A stretch of DNA of 64,000 nucleotides from Rhizobium halophilum (GTDB lineage: Bacteria; Pseudomonadota; Alphaproteobacteria; Rhizobiales; Rhizobiaceae): assembly GCF_021648825.1 (NCBI RefSeq), contig NZ_JAKJHS010000006.1, positions 185,238 through 249,237 on the forward strand. Direction: 5' to 3'. The notes beneath the pieces are model-generated. The model saw only the letters and a program-made list of their open reading frames with translations. It did no database searches and had not been told where the DNA came from. This document shows positions 1 to 8,193 of the stretch, piece by piece (the stretch's first letter is position 1; every line of letters begins with the position of its first letter). The position numbers and the translations under genes are program-made.

Positions 1-2
1 TA

Positions 3-407
3 GCGGAGACGGCAGAGTTCTTCTCGTTCGGGACCAACGATCTCACTCAAACAACCTTCGGCATGTCACGCGATGATGCTGCCGCCTTCATCCCGACCTA
101 CCAGCGAAAGGGCATCATAGAGCAGGATCCCTTTGTCTCGCTCGATTTCGACGGAGTTGGGGAACTCATCCGCCTGGCGGCAGAGCGAGGGCGCGCCACC
201 AGGAGCGACCTCAAGCTCGGCATCTGCGGAGAGCATGGTGGTGATCCTGCCTCCATCGCATTCTGCGAAGAGGTGGGGCTGGACTACGTCTCCTGCTCGC
301 CCTTCCGGGTTCCGATCGCGCGGCTTGCCGCCGCACAGGCTGCAACCGTGCAACGTCAAGCGTCGGTCGCAGCCCAGGCGGCTAACGAAGCCTCGCCGTT
401 CCCATAG
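3..407 (+). CDS. ppdK: pyruvate, phosphate dikinase, C-terminal fragment
   Basis: The window opens inside this gene; the frame is open from base 3 and ends at TAG 405-407, leaving about 134 residues. The visible part is the end of the PEP/pyruvate-binding TIM barrel of PEP-utilising enzymes: SFGTNDLTQ near the start and the [10 protein letters not shown] loop, whose cysteine is the catalytic acid/base of the family. PpdK interconverts pyruvate + ATP + Pi with PEP + AMP + PPi in the cytosol. The Ala/Gln-rich tail after the RLAAAQAA helix is an ordinary C-terminus. The N-terminal nucleotide-binding and phospho-histidine domains lie outside the window. PpdK is preferred over PEP synthase or PTS enzyme I because of the loop sequences, but the fragment alone is not absolute proof. 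Confidence 0.9.
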   Translation, partial: AETAEFFSFGTNDLTQTTFGMSRDDAAAFIPTYQRKGIIEQDPFVSLDFDGVGELIRLAAERGRATRSDLKLGICGEHGGDPASIAFCEEVGLDYVSCSPFRVPIARLAAAQAATVQRQASVAAQAANEASPFP

Positions 408-507
408 ACTGGACACTGAGAGCGATTTCTGGCGAAGACGCCGCACGTATCTTCCGATACTGCCGATGAGAACCACGCCCTTTGTGTCCCGGCGCGAGGT
501 GCTGTGA

Positions 508-771
508 TCAGTCGTCTTTCCTGATGATGATCCGACGCTCGACATACATCGGCGCCCACATGGCGGGAGTGGACTGGTCCCGCCAGCTGCGCGCGTCGGC
601 CCGGCGTTCCAGGTCCAAATCAAGCAGGCAGCGGGCCATCGCATCTGTGCCGGCCTTGAAGCCATAACCGAGGCAGGTGCGCTGGTCCGCGGCGCGACGC
701 TCCTCCGGCGTCACGGTCTGGCAGCCGGTCAGCGCGAGTGGCAGCAATGCAAAAAGAAGATATTGGCGCAT
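508..771 (-). CDS. small lipoprotein of unknown function
   Basis: An 87-residue protein. I chose the ATG at 771 over one 12 codons upstream because it has a GGAGG-type ribosome site and gives a clean lipoprotein signal (MRQYLLFALLPLALTGC, lipobox LTGC). The mature part is short, charged and has two further cysteines (TCLGYGF and ARCLLDLD), compatible with a disulfide in the periplasm. It ends in a run of basic and acidic residues (RRIIIRKDD). It stands alone between ppdK and the divergent DUF1499 gene. I do not recognise a named family. The call as an exported lipoprotein follows from the signal sequence only. Confidence 0.7.
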   Translation of the reverse strand: MRQYLLFALLPLALTGCQTVTPEERRAADQRTCLGYGFKAGTDAMARCLLDLDLERRADARSWRDQSTPAMWAPMYVERRIIIRKDD

Positions 772-868
772 GGCGTGCCTCCGTGAATCCTGATTTCTGA
801 TTTTCATATTGGCTTACCTGTTCTACACAAGCGGACATGCATAGGCCAATCCCAGACGCTGTGATTCC

Positions 869-1786
869 ATGACCGTCCGCTATGTCCGGCCCATCTCCCA
901 CTCGGCCTATGCCGCCCGCCGCATTGCTTCGGGGGCGCTCGTGCTGTTTGTGCTTACCACTCTCGGCCATCGCTTCGGGCCACTGCGGACGCCGGACTTT
1001 CTGGCACTTATCCTGCTCGCGGCGGCGATCGCCGCGGCTAGCGTGCCGCTTGCCATGGTTGGGCTCGTGCGTCTCTGGCAAAAGGGCGCTGAAGGTGGTC
1101 TCGCATCCGCCAAGGCGCTTGTTTATGCGGCGGTTCCTCTCGCCGTCGTCTTCGCCGGCGCCGTGCCTTACATGACGCGACCGGCACTGCATGAGGTCAG
1201 CACCGATACGGAGGAGCCGCCTGCCTTCCTGGTGGACCCCGACTACGATCAGGAATGGCTGTCGGGCCGCAATGCCGTCACACTCGCCGAACGTCGGGCA
1301 CAAACCCGCGCCTATCCCGGTTTGACCGGACGCCGGTACGAGGGCGCTCTGGACCGCGTTCTTGAGGGCGTGGAGGCAGCCGCCTTCTCTTCACGCGTCA
1401 CTCTTGAGGCACGTCAAGCCGAAGGTCTGGTTCTTCCCGAGGATGACGAGGAGCCAGCTGATGCCGAAGTGACTTTGGTGCTTCCGCAGGCGGTTCCGGT
1501 TCCCGTGCCGCGGCCCGGCCCTCGTCCGCCACGACAGGAAACCGTTCTAAACGAGGAGGTTCTGGCGCCGGCCGGAGAACTGCTCATCCAGGGGGAGGCA
1601 CGCACCCTCCTGTTCGGGCTTCCGTTCGACATCGTGATACGGTTGCGCGAGGACGAGGAGACCACGTCGGTAGATGTCCGTGTGGCCTCCCGCTACGGTG
1701 CCCATGACCTCGGGCTCAGTGCCGAGATCGCCGAAGATTTTCTTGACCGCCTCGACGCCGAGCTCCTGGGCATTGCGGGGAGCTGA
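869..1786 (+). CDS. DUF1499 family membrane protein
   Basis: 305 residues. Three hydrophobic segments occupy the first third (about residues 18-35, 43-65 and 84-102). A soluble domain follows with the DUF1499 look: the AYPGLTGRRYEG entry, a proline-rich linker (PVPVPRPGPRPP) and a C-terminal half with IVIRLREDEETTSVDVRVASR and GAHDLG. Proteins of this layout are common in Rhizobiales and have no proven function; the domain probably faces the periplasm. The gene is divergent from the lipoprotein gene and convergent with the PRC-barrel gene. The ATG at 869 is the first in frame and I see no better alternative. Confidence 0.75.
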   Translation: MTVRYVRPISHSAYAARRIASGALVLFVLTTLGHRFGPLRTPDFLALILLAAAIAAASVPLAMVGLVRLWQKGAEGGLASAKALVYAAVPLAVVFAGAVPYMTRPALHEVSTDTEEPPAFLVDPDYDQEWLSGRNAVTLAERRAQTRAYPGLTGRRYEGALDRVLEGVEAAAFSSRVTLEARQAEGLVLPEDDEEPADAEVTLVLPQAVPVPVPRPGPRPPRQETVLNEEVLAPAGELLIQGEARTLLFGLPFDIVIRLREDEETTSVDVRVASRYGAHDLGLSAEIAEDFLDRLDAELLGIAGS

Positions 1787-1817
1787 GCCTCGTCTACCCG
1801 GACGGCGTTGGTAACGC

Positions 1818-2228
1818 TCAATCTCGAGCGAGGCCCAATTGGTCCAGGTCGACCGACTGCGCACCTTCCAGCACCTCACGTGTCAGTGTCGGCGTCGTGA
1901 CCCGAATGTCGTCTCCATCACGGGTAACCTCCAGTGCAGTCCAATCCACCAGAACGTCCTTTTCGCCGATGCCGAGGAAGCCGCCTACTTCGATGGCGAC
2001 TGCAGCCACGGTGCCGTCCAGGTTAAGGAGCACATCCTCAATCTCCCCGATCTTGTTTCCGTCTGCGCCGTAGACATCGTAGTCGTCCAGATTGCCGGCG
2101 AAGAGATACCCGGGGAGCGTACCATCGACTGCTTCGGGAAGCACGACGATCGGAGCCTTTATAGGGGCTTGTGCGAGAGCGCTGGCTGCGATGAGCGCTG
2201 CGGCGGCCGTAAGGGTGATGGTTTTCAT
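1818..2228 (-). CDS. exported PRC-barrel domain protein
   Basis: 136 residues with a signal peptide (MKTITLTAAAALIAASALAQ) followed by one PRC-barrel domain. Its hallmark is GNKIGEIEDVLLNLDG...EVGGFLGIGEKDVLV, typical of the small secreted PRC-barrel proteins found in several copies in Rhizobiales. A GAGGATCATC ribosome site precedes the ATG. A general-stress (EcfG) promoter lies upstream at 2288-2313. A second, frameshifted relative is at 11992-12412 with the matching GGFLDIGDKDVAV segment. The role is unknown; PRC barrels are thought to bind other proteins or RNA, and this one is predicted periplasmic. Confidence 0.88.
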   Translation of the reverse strand: MKTITLTAAAALIAASALAQAPIKAPIVVLPEAVDGTLPGYLFAGNLDDYDVYGADGNKIGEIEDVLLNLDGTVAAVAIEVGGFLGIGEKDVLVDWTALEVTRDGDDIRVTTPTLTREVLEGAQSVDLDQLGLARD

Positions 2229-2287
2229 GATGATCCTCGCGTCCTTGATGTCTGGCCCGACCGCATCGGTCGCGCTACGTCACAGAC

Positions 2288-2313
2288 AACGGACAGTGGA
2301 AGACCAGTGTTCC
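2288..2313 (-). promoter_or_regulatory. EcfG (RpoE2) general-stress promoter of the PRC-barrel gene
   Basis: On the minus strand the sequence reads GGAAC, 17 bases, CGTT. This is an exact match to the GGAAC-N16/17-CGTT consensus of the alphaproteobacterial general stress sigma factor. It sits 60-85 bases upstream of the ATG of the PRC-barrel gene, a good distance for a short leader. Confidence 0.72.
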
Positions 2314-2338
2314 ATCTGCTGCTTTGACGGCAGGGAGG

Positions 2339-3265
2339 TCAGGCGGGAAAATAGACGCCTGTCAGTGCTGGGTATCCTTCGGTCTGGACCTGTCCCCTTT
2401 CAACGAGATCTTCCAGATGGGCGAGAACCGATAGGGCGGCGGCTCCATGAAGCCGCGGGTCGGTTCGGGTGTAGATCGCCCGGACCATATCCGGAATCAG
2501 CCGGTCCCCGGCCCTGATGCGCTCCAGGACTGCCCGTTCACGCATGCGACGGTGGGTACGCAGGCCGCGCAGGAAAGGGCGAGGCTGGAGCACGGACCCG
2601 CCGTGACCCGGCAGCATCAGCTGGTCGTCTCGCGAAAGAAGCTTCTCGATGGATGCCATGAAGTCTGCCATGGAGCCGTCTGGCGGAGCGACGATAGTTG
2701 TCGCCCAGGCCATGACAAGGTCGGCGGAGAAGAGAACGCCCGTCTTTTCGAGTGCAAAGGCCATATGGTTGGCGGTGTGTCCGGGGGTGGCGACGGCTCT
2801 TACGGTCCATTCGTCGCCTTCGATCGTCTCGCCGTCGCCGATCGCTAGATCGGGAACGAAGGCGGTATCGGCGCTTTCTGCGAAGGCGTTCACTTCGCCG
2901 GAGAACAGCGGCCGCGCAGGACGGTGCGGCCCTTCTGCGACGGTGATGGCGCCCGTTTCTTCCTGCAGTCGCCGCGCGAGCGGCGAGTGGTCGCGATGGG
3001 TGTGACTCACGAAAATATGGCTAACGTCGCGACCGCGTATCGCTGCCAGCAAGGCCTGGAGATGCGCCTCGTCCTCCGGGCCGGGATCGATCACGGCAAC
3101 AGAAGAGCGACCAACGACGTAGCTGTTGGTGCCATGGAAGGTGAAGGGTGAGGGATTGTTGGCGGTGACGCGGACAACATCGCGCGCCACGGGTACCGCT
3201 CGGCCGTAGGCAGGCTGGAAGTCGAGATCAAACTGCGGCTCCCTTGCATCTTCATCGTCCGCCAT
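2339..3265 (-). CDS. MBL-fold metallo-hydrolase (beta-lactamase-like, LACTB2 type)
   Basis: 308 residues from the ATG at 3265, the start that best matches the family; an ATG 18 codons further upstream is possible. The metal-binding signature HTHRDHSP is present, followed by the second-metal residues in ATPGHTANHMAF, SADLVMAW and LPGHGGSV. The C-terminal helical region (RTHRRMRERAVLERI ... ALSVLAHLEDL) is that of the LACTB2-like branch. These enzymes hydrolyse phosphodiesters or thioesters with two zinc ions; the substrate here is not known. The protein is cytosolic, with no signal peptide. It is transcribed toward the PRC-barrel gene. Confidence 0.85.
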   Translation of the reverse strand: MADDEDAREPQFDLDFQPAYGRAVPVARDVVRVTANNPSPFTFHGTNSYVVGRSSVAVIDPGPEDEAHLQALLAAIRGRDVSHIFVSHTHRDHSPLARRLQEETGAITVAEGPHRPARPLFSGEVNAFAESADTAFVPDLAIGDGETIEGDEWTVRAVATPGHTANHMAFALEKTGVLFSADLVMAWATTIVAPPDGSMADFMASIEKLLSRDDQLMLPGHGGSVLQPRPFLRGLRTHRRMRERAVLERIRAGDRLIPDMVRAIYTRTDPRLHGAAALSVLAHLEDLVERGQVQTEGYPALTGVYFPA

Positions 3266-3440
3266 TGCCAGATCCCGCTGTCCTGCGCACACTCTTGCCG
3301 CATCACGCCGCACTAGCATGATGCCGAACCGGAAATCTTCAAAAAACCGTCACGTCACCAATTGCCGCCGCAGCCAAGCTTTGCTAGATCAGCGCCACTC
3401 ACCGGGTGCAGCGCTTCGCTCTCCGGTCAGCCACCAACGG

Positions 3441-3515
3441 TGGGGCGTAGCCAAGCGGTAAGGCAGCGGTTTTTGGTACCGCCATCCCCTGGTTCGAATC
3501 CAGGCGCCCCAGCCA
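3441..3515 (+). tRNA. tRNA-Gln (anticodon TTG)
   Basis: A full cloverleaf can be drawn. The acceptor arm TGGGGCG pairs with CGCCCCA at 3505-3511. The anticodon stem GCGGT/ACCGC encloses the loop TTTTGGT with anticodon TTG at 3473-3475. The T arm contains GGTTCGAATCC. The discriminator is G and the 3' CCA is encoded (3513-3515). Confidence 0.95.
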
Positions 3516-4076
3516 AGGTCTCTTTCCAGGCAAGCAATCCACGTTTTCCGGCACTTCTTGCTCAGCCGAGAGTCAGGATTCGCAGATTGTCGTACGGGAC
3601 TGTCGTATTGGGCTGTCTTACAAGACTGCCGTATCGAAGAGGCCGCCATGTCCCGCTCATCCTTTAGAAAGGGTTTAGCATGGCATCAATTCAGCATGTC
3701 TTCAAATGCGGTTCTGTCTACTGGTGGCGCCGGCGTTTACCGATTGGAACCGGCCGCTGTGCTTGGGTGCGGGTCGAACTCCCTGCAAGGACATTGTCGA
3801 TTCACGGCCCGCAGGTGGACCGTCCGTAGCCGGCCCCCTCCGGAGATCATTTCCGCTTTTGCGCCCGCATACGTGCTGTCAGATCTTATAGGCGCTTCAA
3901 TGGAGCCGAGCTTAGATGGAGCTGGCGTTCGTGCTGGATGTTGTCAGACAGGTCCAGTTCACTTGAAGCCATCTCGGTTGGTAGCTCCGCTTCAGTAGCT
4001 TTGACGGTTTCCGGTTACCGCTTTACATGGGCCTCTCCCTCCCGCACATGCCGCCGGATCATGTAAAGTTTACATT
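3516..4076. other. gene-free stretch between tRNA-Gln and the oxidase operon
   Basis: No credible gene lies here. The longest open frame (3558-3998, plus) has no ribosome site, no domain and an amino-acid content typical of random sequence. The only ordered structure I see is the 13-bp tandem repeat at 3585-3636. The stretch sits directly 3' of a tRNA, a common integration point, but I found no second copy of the tRNA 3' end and no integrase. Confidence 0.6.
3585..3636. repeat. four 13-bp imperfect tandem repeats
   Basis: Four consecutive units at exact 13-base spacing: GATTGTCGTACGG, GACTGTCGTATTG, GGCTGTCTTACAA and GACTGCCGTATCG. The shared core is GnCTGtCgTAt. The array begins 70 bases after the tRNA-Gln gene, in non-coding DNA. 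The period is not a multiple of three, so it is not a coding repeat. Confidence 0.75.
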
Positions 4077-4101
4077 GGAACGATCCCTTTTTTTGCTTGT
4101 T
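4077..4101 (+). promoter_or_regulatory. possible EcfG-type promoter upstream of the oxidase operon
   Basis: GGAAC at 4077-4081, 16 bases, then TGTT at 4098-4101: one mismatch to GGAAC-N16-CGTT. It is 63 bases upstream of the first possible start of the coxB-like gene, on the right strand. Confidence 0.45.
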
Positions 4102-4164
4102 GCGTCTGTAGACGCTGCCGCTTGATCGGCGGCCGGAGATACTGACCGTTTATGGAGCTGGGGT

Positions 4165-5205
4165 TTGCGTTCTGAGGGGAAAGCGAAGCGCGGGTTTGGC
4201 AGCCCGCAGGAACGAGTGCGTCTTCGTCTCCTGCGTCTGCTCTCGTCTGCTCCTTTCGCGTTCCTGCTCTCCGGCTGCCAGGGCATTCAGAGCGCGCTCG
4301 ATCCCGCGAGCCGGGACGCGCGGCTGGTGGCCGAACTCTCCTGGTGGATGTTCACCTCCGCCGTCTTCATCTACATCGTGACGATCGGCCTTCTGGCCGT
4401 GGGCGCCGGACTTTTCCGTGGTCGCAAGCGGCTTTCCTTCCGCTCCTCAACGACGCTCGTGATTTTGGGAGGCGTGTGCGCCCCCATTATTGCGATCATC
4501 GCCATCGGCGTTTCGGGCGTAGCCATCGGCGACGAAACCGAAGGGGCACGTGAAGCGGGCACTGCACTGACGATCGAGGTCGTGGGCAAGCAGTGGTGGT
4601 GGGAACTACGCTACCTCGACGAAGCGGGAGAGGTGATTGCGGTCACAGCCAACGAGCTGCATCTCCCGGTAGGCGAGCGGGCGCGTCTTGAGCTTCTCTC
4701 AGACAACGTCATTCACAGTTTTTGGGCACCGAACCTACAGGGCAAGACGGACGCCATTCCGGGGCGCCGCAATGTGCTCTTTGCGGAGCCAGCAGTTGAG
4801 GGCGTCTGGCGGGGACAATGCGCTGAGTTCTGCGGCAAGCAGCACACCCTGATGGGCTTCATGGTCGTGGCCGAGCCGCGCGACGAGTTCAATGCCTGGC
4901 TGGAGCGGCAGGCGAGCGATGCGCTGGCGCCACCGGCGCCCGGCCTCGACGTCTTTCTCGACCTTGGATGCGGCGGCTGCCACACGATACGCGGAACGCC
5001 GGCGGATGGACAGAAGGGACCGGATCTGACGCATCTTGCATCCCGCCGCACCATTGCCGCAGCGACGCTTCCCAACAGCCGCGGCAATCTAGGGGGCTGG
5101 ATCACCGACACGCATGAGGTCAAACCAGGAGCGCTGATGCCTTCTTTCATTCCTGAACCGCAGGACCTGCACGATCTGCTTGATTATCTGGAGGCACTGC
5201 ATTGA
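4165..5205 (+). CDS. coxB: cytochrome c oxidase subunit II with fused cytochrome c domain
   Basis: 346 residues from the TTG at 4165. A GTG at 4216 would begin a neat lipoprotein signal ending in LLSGC (Cys38 in the long form) and may be the true start. Two membrane helices follow (about 60-82 and 95-122), then the cupredoxin domain with all Cu-A ligands: His184, Cys219, Glu221, Cys223, His227 and Met230 (GQCAEFCGKQHTLMGFM). A cytochrome c domain with CGGCH at 269-273 is fused at the C-terminus, so this is a caa3-type subunit that accepts electrons and passes them to subunit I. The gene overlaps coxA by four bases. Confidence 0.92.
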   Translation: MRSEGKAKRGFGSPQERVRLRLLRLLSSAPFAFLLSGCQGIQSALDPASRDARLVAELSWWMFTSAVFIYIVTIGLLAVGAGLFRGRKRLSFRSSTTLVILGGVCAPIIAIIAIGVSGVAIGDETEGAREAGTALTIEVVGKQWWWELRYLDEAGEVIAVTANELHLPVGERARLELLSDNVIHSFWAPNLQGKTDAIPGRRNVLFAEPAVEGVWRGQCAEFCGKQHTLMGFMVVAEPRDEFNAWLERQASDALAPPAPGLDVFLDLGCGGCHTIRGTPADGQKGPDLTHLASRRTIAAATLPNSRGNLGGWITDTHEVKPGALMPSFIPEPQDLHDLLDYLEALH

Positions 5206-7148
5206 CGGCCGTCGGGATAGAAACGAGTGGTCATGACCCCGCGCTGGAGCCGTCAAGCTACGGTCATGAAGCGGCAGTGGGGCGCGAGGCTTTTGAACGG
5301 ATTGAGCGGACATGGCGCTCTCCGGCGGGCTTTGTCGGCTGGTTCACCCAGGTGAACCACTCGGCTATCGGGCTGCGCTTCATCGTTACCGCGTTTGTGT
5401 TTTTTATTCTTTCCGGTCTTCTGGGGCTGGCCATGCGGCTGCAACTCGCCATGCCTCTCAACGAGATGTTGTCGCCTGAGGCCTACAACCAGATCATGAC
5501 CGTGCACGGAACGGCGATGATGTTCCTCTTCGCCATCCCCGCCATGGAGGGTGTGGCTATCTATGTGGCGCCGTTGATGGTTGGCGCGCGCGACATGGCC
5601 TTCCCACGGCTCAACGCCTTCGGGTACTACGTCTACCTGATCGGCGGCTCGGCCTTCTTCCTGTCTCTGGCTTTGGGGATGGCGCCGGATGCGGGTTGGT
5701 TCAACTACGTGCCCTTGGCCAACAAGACCTTCTCGGAAGGCTACGGCGTCGACATCTGGACCACCATGATCACCTTCATCGAACTCTCCGCCCTGACTGC
5801 GGCGGTGGAGTTGATCGTGACCATCATGAAGCTCAGAGCACCGGGGATGTCGCTTGACCGCATGCCGATCTTCGTTTGGGCGGTGCTGGTCATGTCCTTC
5901 ATGATCCTCTTCGCCATGCCTTCCGTAATGGTGGCGAGTGCTTTCCTGATGATGGATCGGTTGGTCGATACCCAGTTCTTCATTGTCGAGAACGGCGGCT
6001 CGCCGCTCCTGTGGCAGCACCTGTTCTGGTTTTTCGGCCACCCGGAGGTCTACATCATCCTGGTGCCTGCACTCGGGATCGTCACCTCGATCGTGGTCAC
6101 CTTTTCTGGCCGGCCGCTTTTCGGCTATACGGCCCTCGTGCTCGCGATTACCGGCATCGGCATGGTGAGCTTCGGTCTGTGGGTGCACCATATGTACACC
6201 ACGGGCCTGCCTTTCATGGGCCGCTCCTTCTTCATGGCGGCGTCCTCGATGATCGCTATTCCGAGCGGCGTACAAGTTTACTGCTGGATCGCGACCCTAT
6301 GGGGCGGGAAGGTGCGTTTCGCGACGCCCATGCTGTGGGTGCTCGCCTTCTTCGGCGTCTTCATTGCCGGCGGACTGACGGGCGTCATGGTCGCTTCCGT
6401 GCCCTTCGACCGGCAGGTGCATGACAGTTACTTCGTGGTCGCCCACTTTCACTACGTGCTGATGGGGGGCGCTGTCTTTCCCCTGATGGGAGCGATCTAC
6501 TACTGGTTTCCGAAGGCGACGGGGCGCATGCTCTCGGAGCGTCTGGGCATCGGGAGCTGCCTGACTGTCTTCGTAGGGTTCAACATCACCTTCTTTCCAA
6601 TGCATATCCTGGGGCTGCAGGGCATGCCGCGTCGCGTCTACACCTATGTCGACGGCTTGGGGTGGGGAAATATGAACCTGTTGGCGACGTTCGGCGCCTT
6701 CCTTCTGGCACTCGGATTTGCCCTGACGCTTTTCAACGTGGTGCGCAGCCTTCGCCACGGTGCAGTGGCACCGGACAACCCCTGGGGAGGTTCGACCCTT
6801 GAGTGGGCGACGGCTTCGCCGCCGCTCAACTGTAACTTCATTCAGCAGCCGGTGGTCGAAAGCCGACGTCCCATGTGGGACTGGCGAGAGGCGGGGAGCC
6901 GCACTGTAGTGGCAGGACTGAGCGAGGATCGGCGGGAGACGATGGTGACCACGCTTCTGGATGCGCGGCCCCAGTCGGTCATGGTGCTGCCGGGACCGAC
7001 ACCCTGGCCCTTCGTCTCCGCGGTCGCGGCCTCCTTCGGGTTCATTGGGCTGATCTTCAGCCCCTGGTTCTTCCCCATCGGGTTCTTTGCGGTCTTTGCA
7101 ACCATGGTGTTCTGGTTCTGGCCCCGACACCCTTGGCGAAAGAAGTGA
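5202..7148 (+). CDS. coxA: cytochrome c oxidase subunit I (caa3 type)
   Basis: 648 residues from a TTG start inside the coxB stop (translational coupling). It is the catalytic haem-copper subunit, with twelve or more membrane helices. Visible are the haem ligand in MTVHGTAMMFLFAIP, the Cu-B/cross-link region HLFWFFGHPEVYIILVP (the Glu after His-Pro marks the A1 proton-channel type), the HHMYTTG loop and the paired haem ligands in YFVVAHFHYVLMGG. The C-terminus carries two extra hydrophobic segments ending in WPRHPWRKK. It reduces oxygen to water and pumps protons across the inner membrane. The gene is followed four bases later by coxC. Confidence 0.96.
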   Translation: MTAVGIETSGHDPALEPSSYGHEAAVGREAFERIERTWRSPAGFVGWFTQVNHSAIGLRFIVTAFVFFILSGLLGLAMRLQLAMPLNEMLSPEAYNQIMTVHGTAMMFLFAIPAMEGVAIYVAPLMVGARDMAFPRLNAFGYYVYLIGGSAFFLSLALGMAPDAGWFNYVPLANKTFSEGYGVDIWTTMITFIELSALTAAVELIVTIMKLRAPGMSLDRMPIFVWAVLVMSFMILFAMPSVMVASAFLMMDRLVDTQFFIVENGGSPLLWQHLFWFFGHPEVYIILVPALGIVTSIVVTFSGRPLFGYTALVLAITGIGMVSFGLWVHHMYTTGLPFMGRSFFMAASSMIAIPSGVQVYCWIATLWGGKVRFATPMLWVLAFFGVFIAGGLTGVMVASVPFDRQVHDSYFVVAHFHYVLMGGAVFPLMGAIYYWFPKATGRMLSERLGIGSCLTVFVGFNITFFPMHILGLQGMPRRVYTYVDGLGWGNMNLLATFGAFLLALGFALTLFNVVRSLRHGAVAPDNPWGGSTLEWATASPPLNCNFIQQPVVESRRPMWDWREAGSRTVVAGLSEDRRETMVTTLLDARPQSVMVLPGPTPWPFVSAVAASFGFIGLIFSPWFFPIGFFAVFATMVFWFWPRHPWRKK

Positions 7149-7152
7149 AGCT

Positions 7153-7755
7153 ATGAAAGCCCGAGTTTTGGTCGACGCCAGTGACATCGATCGGTTTGCC
7201 CCACATACCCATCCATTGTGGTGGGGTATTCTAGGCGCCGTCGCGATCGAGGCTGCGGTGGTGGCGACCCTATTGACGAGCTACTTCTATCTGGCGGCGC
7301 AGAACCCGGCATGGCCGCCCGAAGGCGTCGCACCCCCGGATCTGTTTTGGCCCACGGTAGTGCTGGTGCTCCTGCCGCTTTCCAGTTTCACCATGTGGTG
7401 GGCCGGTAAGGGCTCGGACCGAGGTGATCAGCGGCAGCTTAGCATTGGAGTCACTGCCAGCGTGACGCTTGCAGTGCTGGCGCTGGTGGCGCGCTCGTTC
7501 CAGATCGCGGAGTTCGACGCGTCGTGGAACGACCACGCCTATGGTTCGATCCTCTGGGTGATAACCGGCTTCCACTACACTCACGTGGTTTCGGCCGTCT
7601 CCGGCACAGCCGTGGTCGCCGTTTTGGCATGGCGCGGCTACTTCACCCCGGAGCGACAGCTCGGCGTCGTGGTCGACACGGTCTACTGGTACTTCGTCGC
7701 CGGCGTCTTCCTGCCGATCTACCTCGTTCTCTACATCGCACCACGCCTGTTATAA
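7153..7755 (+). CDS. coxC: cytochrome c oxidase subunit III
   Basis: 200 residues from the ATG at 7153, four bases after the coxA stop; a longer open frame reaches back into coxA but is a shadow. Five membrane segments are visible. Family features are HPLWWGILG at the first helix, the Glu in AIEAAVVATLLTSYFYL, and the helix with GFHYTHVVSAVSGT near the end. The length matches short five-helix subunit III proteins of caa3 oxidases. Subunit III stabilises proton pumping in the complex. It lies in the middle of the oxidase operon. Confidence 0.9.
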   Translation: MKARVLVDASDIDRFAPHTHPLWWGILGAVAIEAAVVATLLTSYFYLAAQNPAWPPEGVAPPDLFWPTVVLVLLPLSSFTMWWAGKGSDRGDQRQLSIGVTASVTLAVLALVARSFQIAEFDASWNDHAYGSILWVITGFHYTHVVSAVSGTAVVAVLAWRGYFTPERQLGVVVDTVYWYFVAGVFLPIYLVLYIAPRLL

Positions 7756-7767
7756 GGAGCCGGACCC

Positions 7768-8193
7768 GTGTCAAAGATGGACCGCTCGCGAAACGCAGAT
7801 CGTGCAGTGCAGGACACGAAGCAGAGCGATCGGCAGCTTGCACGCCAGGAAGGCTTCGAAGCCTTCACGCCCTGGTTCGGCTGGGGCCTGGCCCCTGCGG
7901 CGTGGGCCCTTCACCAAGGCGTCGGCTACGCAATGGTGAGTTGGTTGTGCAACATCGGAACCCGCTGGCCTTACCACGCTCTTACGGTGCTTGCGGTTTG
8001 CCTCTGCTTAGCCGGTATCGCGGCGGCCGTGCACGCATTGCGGCGTTCTCGCCATATACGACCGGAGCGTTCGGCTGCGCGGATGCGGATGATGGCGCTG
8101 GTCGGGCTGATGCTGAGTGCGGCCGCATTGGGCGGGATAACCGTTGAATACGTGCCGACCTTCTGGATCGATACCTGCATGGGGATATGGTGA
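7768..8193 (+). CDS. small membrane protein of the oxidase operon
   Basis: 141 residues starting at GTG 7768, with an AAGGAG ribosome site at the proper distance. The charged, soluble N-terminus (about 40 residues) precedes three membrane helices (FGWGLAPAAWALHQGVGYAMV, ALTVLAVCLCLAGIAAAVHAL and MMALVGLMLSAAALGGITV). It ends in PTFWIDTCMGIW. I do not recognise a named family. Its place between coxC and the CtaG-like gene suggests an accessory subunit or assembly role. Its 3' end overlaps the next gene. Confidence 0.75.
   Translation: MSKMDRSRNADRAVQDTKQSDRQLARQEGFEAFTPWFGWGLAPAAWALHQGVGYAMVSWLCNIGTRWPYHALTVLAVCLCLAGIAAAVHALRRSRHIRPERSAARMRMMALVGLMLSAAALGGITVEYVPTFWIDTCMGIW

Noticed and set aside
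3558..3998. 146-codon plus-strand frame after tRNA-Gln
   Set aside because: No ribosome site, random-looking product; it runs through the 13-bp tandem repeats, whose period is not a codon multiple.
3441..4164. Integrated element at tRNA-Gln
   Set aside because: No integrase, no repeat of the tRNA 3' end and no phage or plasmid gene downstream; the following genes are ordinary respiratory genes.
5253..6275. 340-codon minus-strand open frame inside coxA
   Set aside because: Shadow of the real gene: rich in His, Arg and Glu repeats, no ribosome site and no domain, while the plus strand encodes an unmistakable oxidase subunit I.
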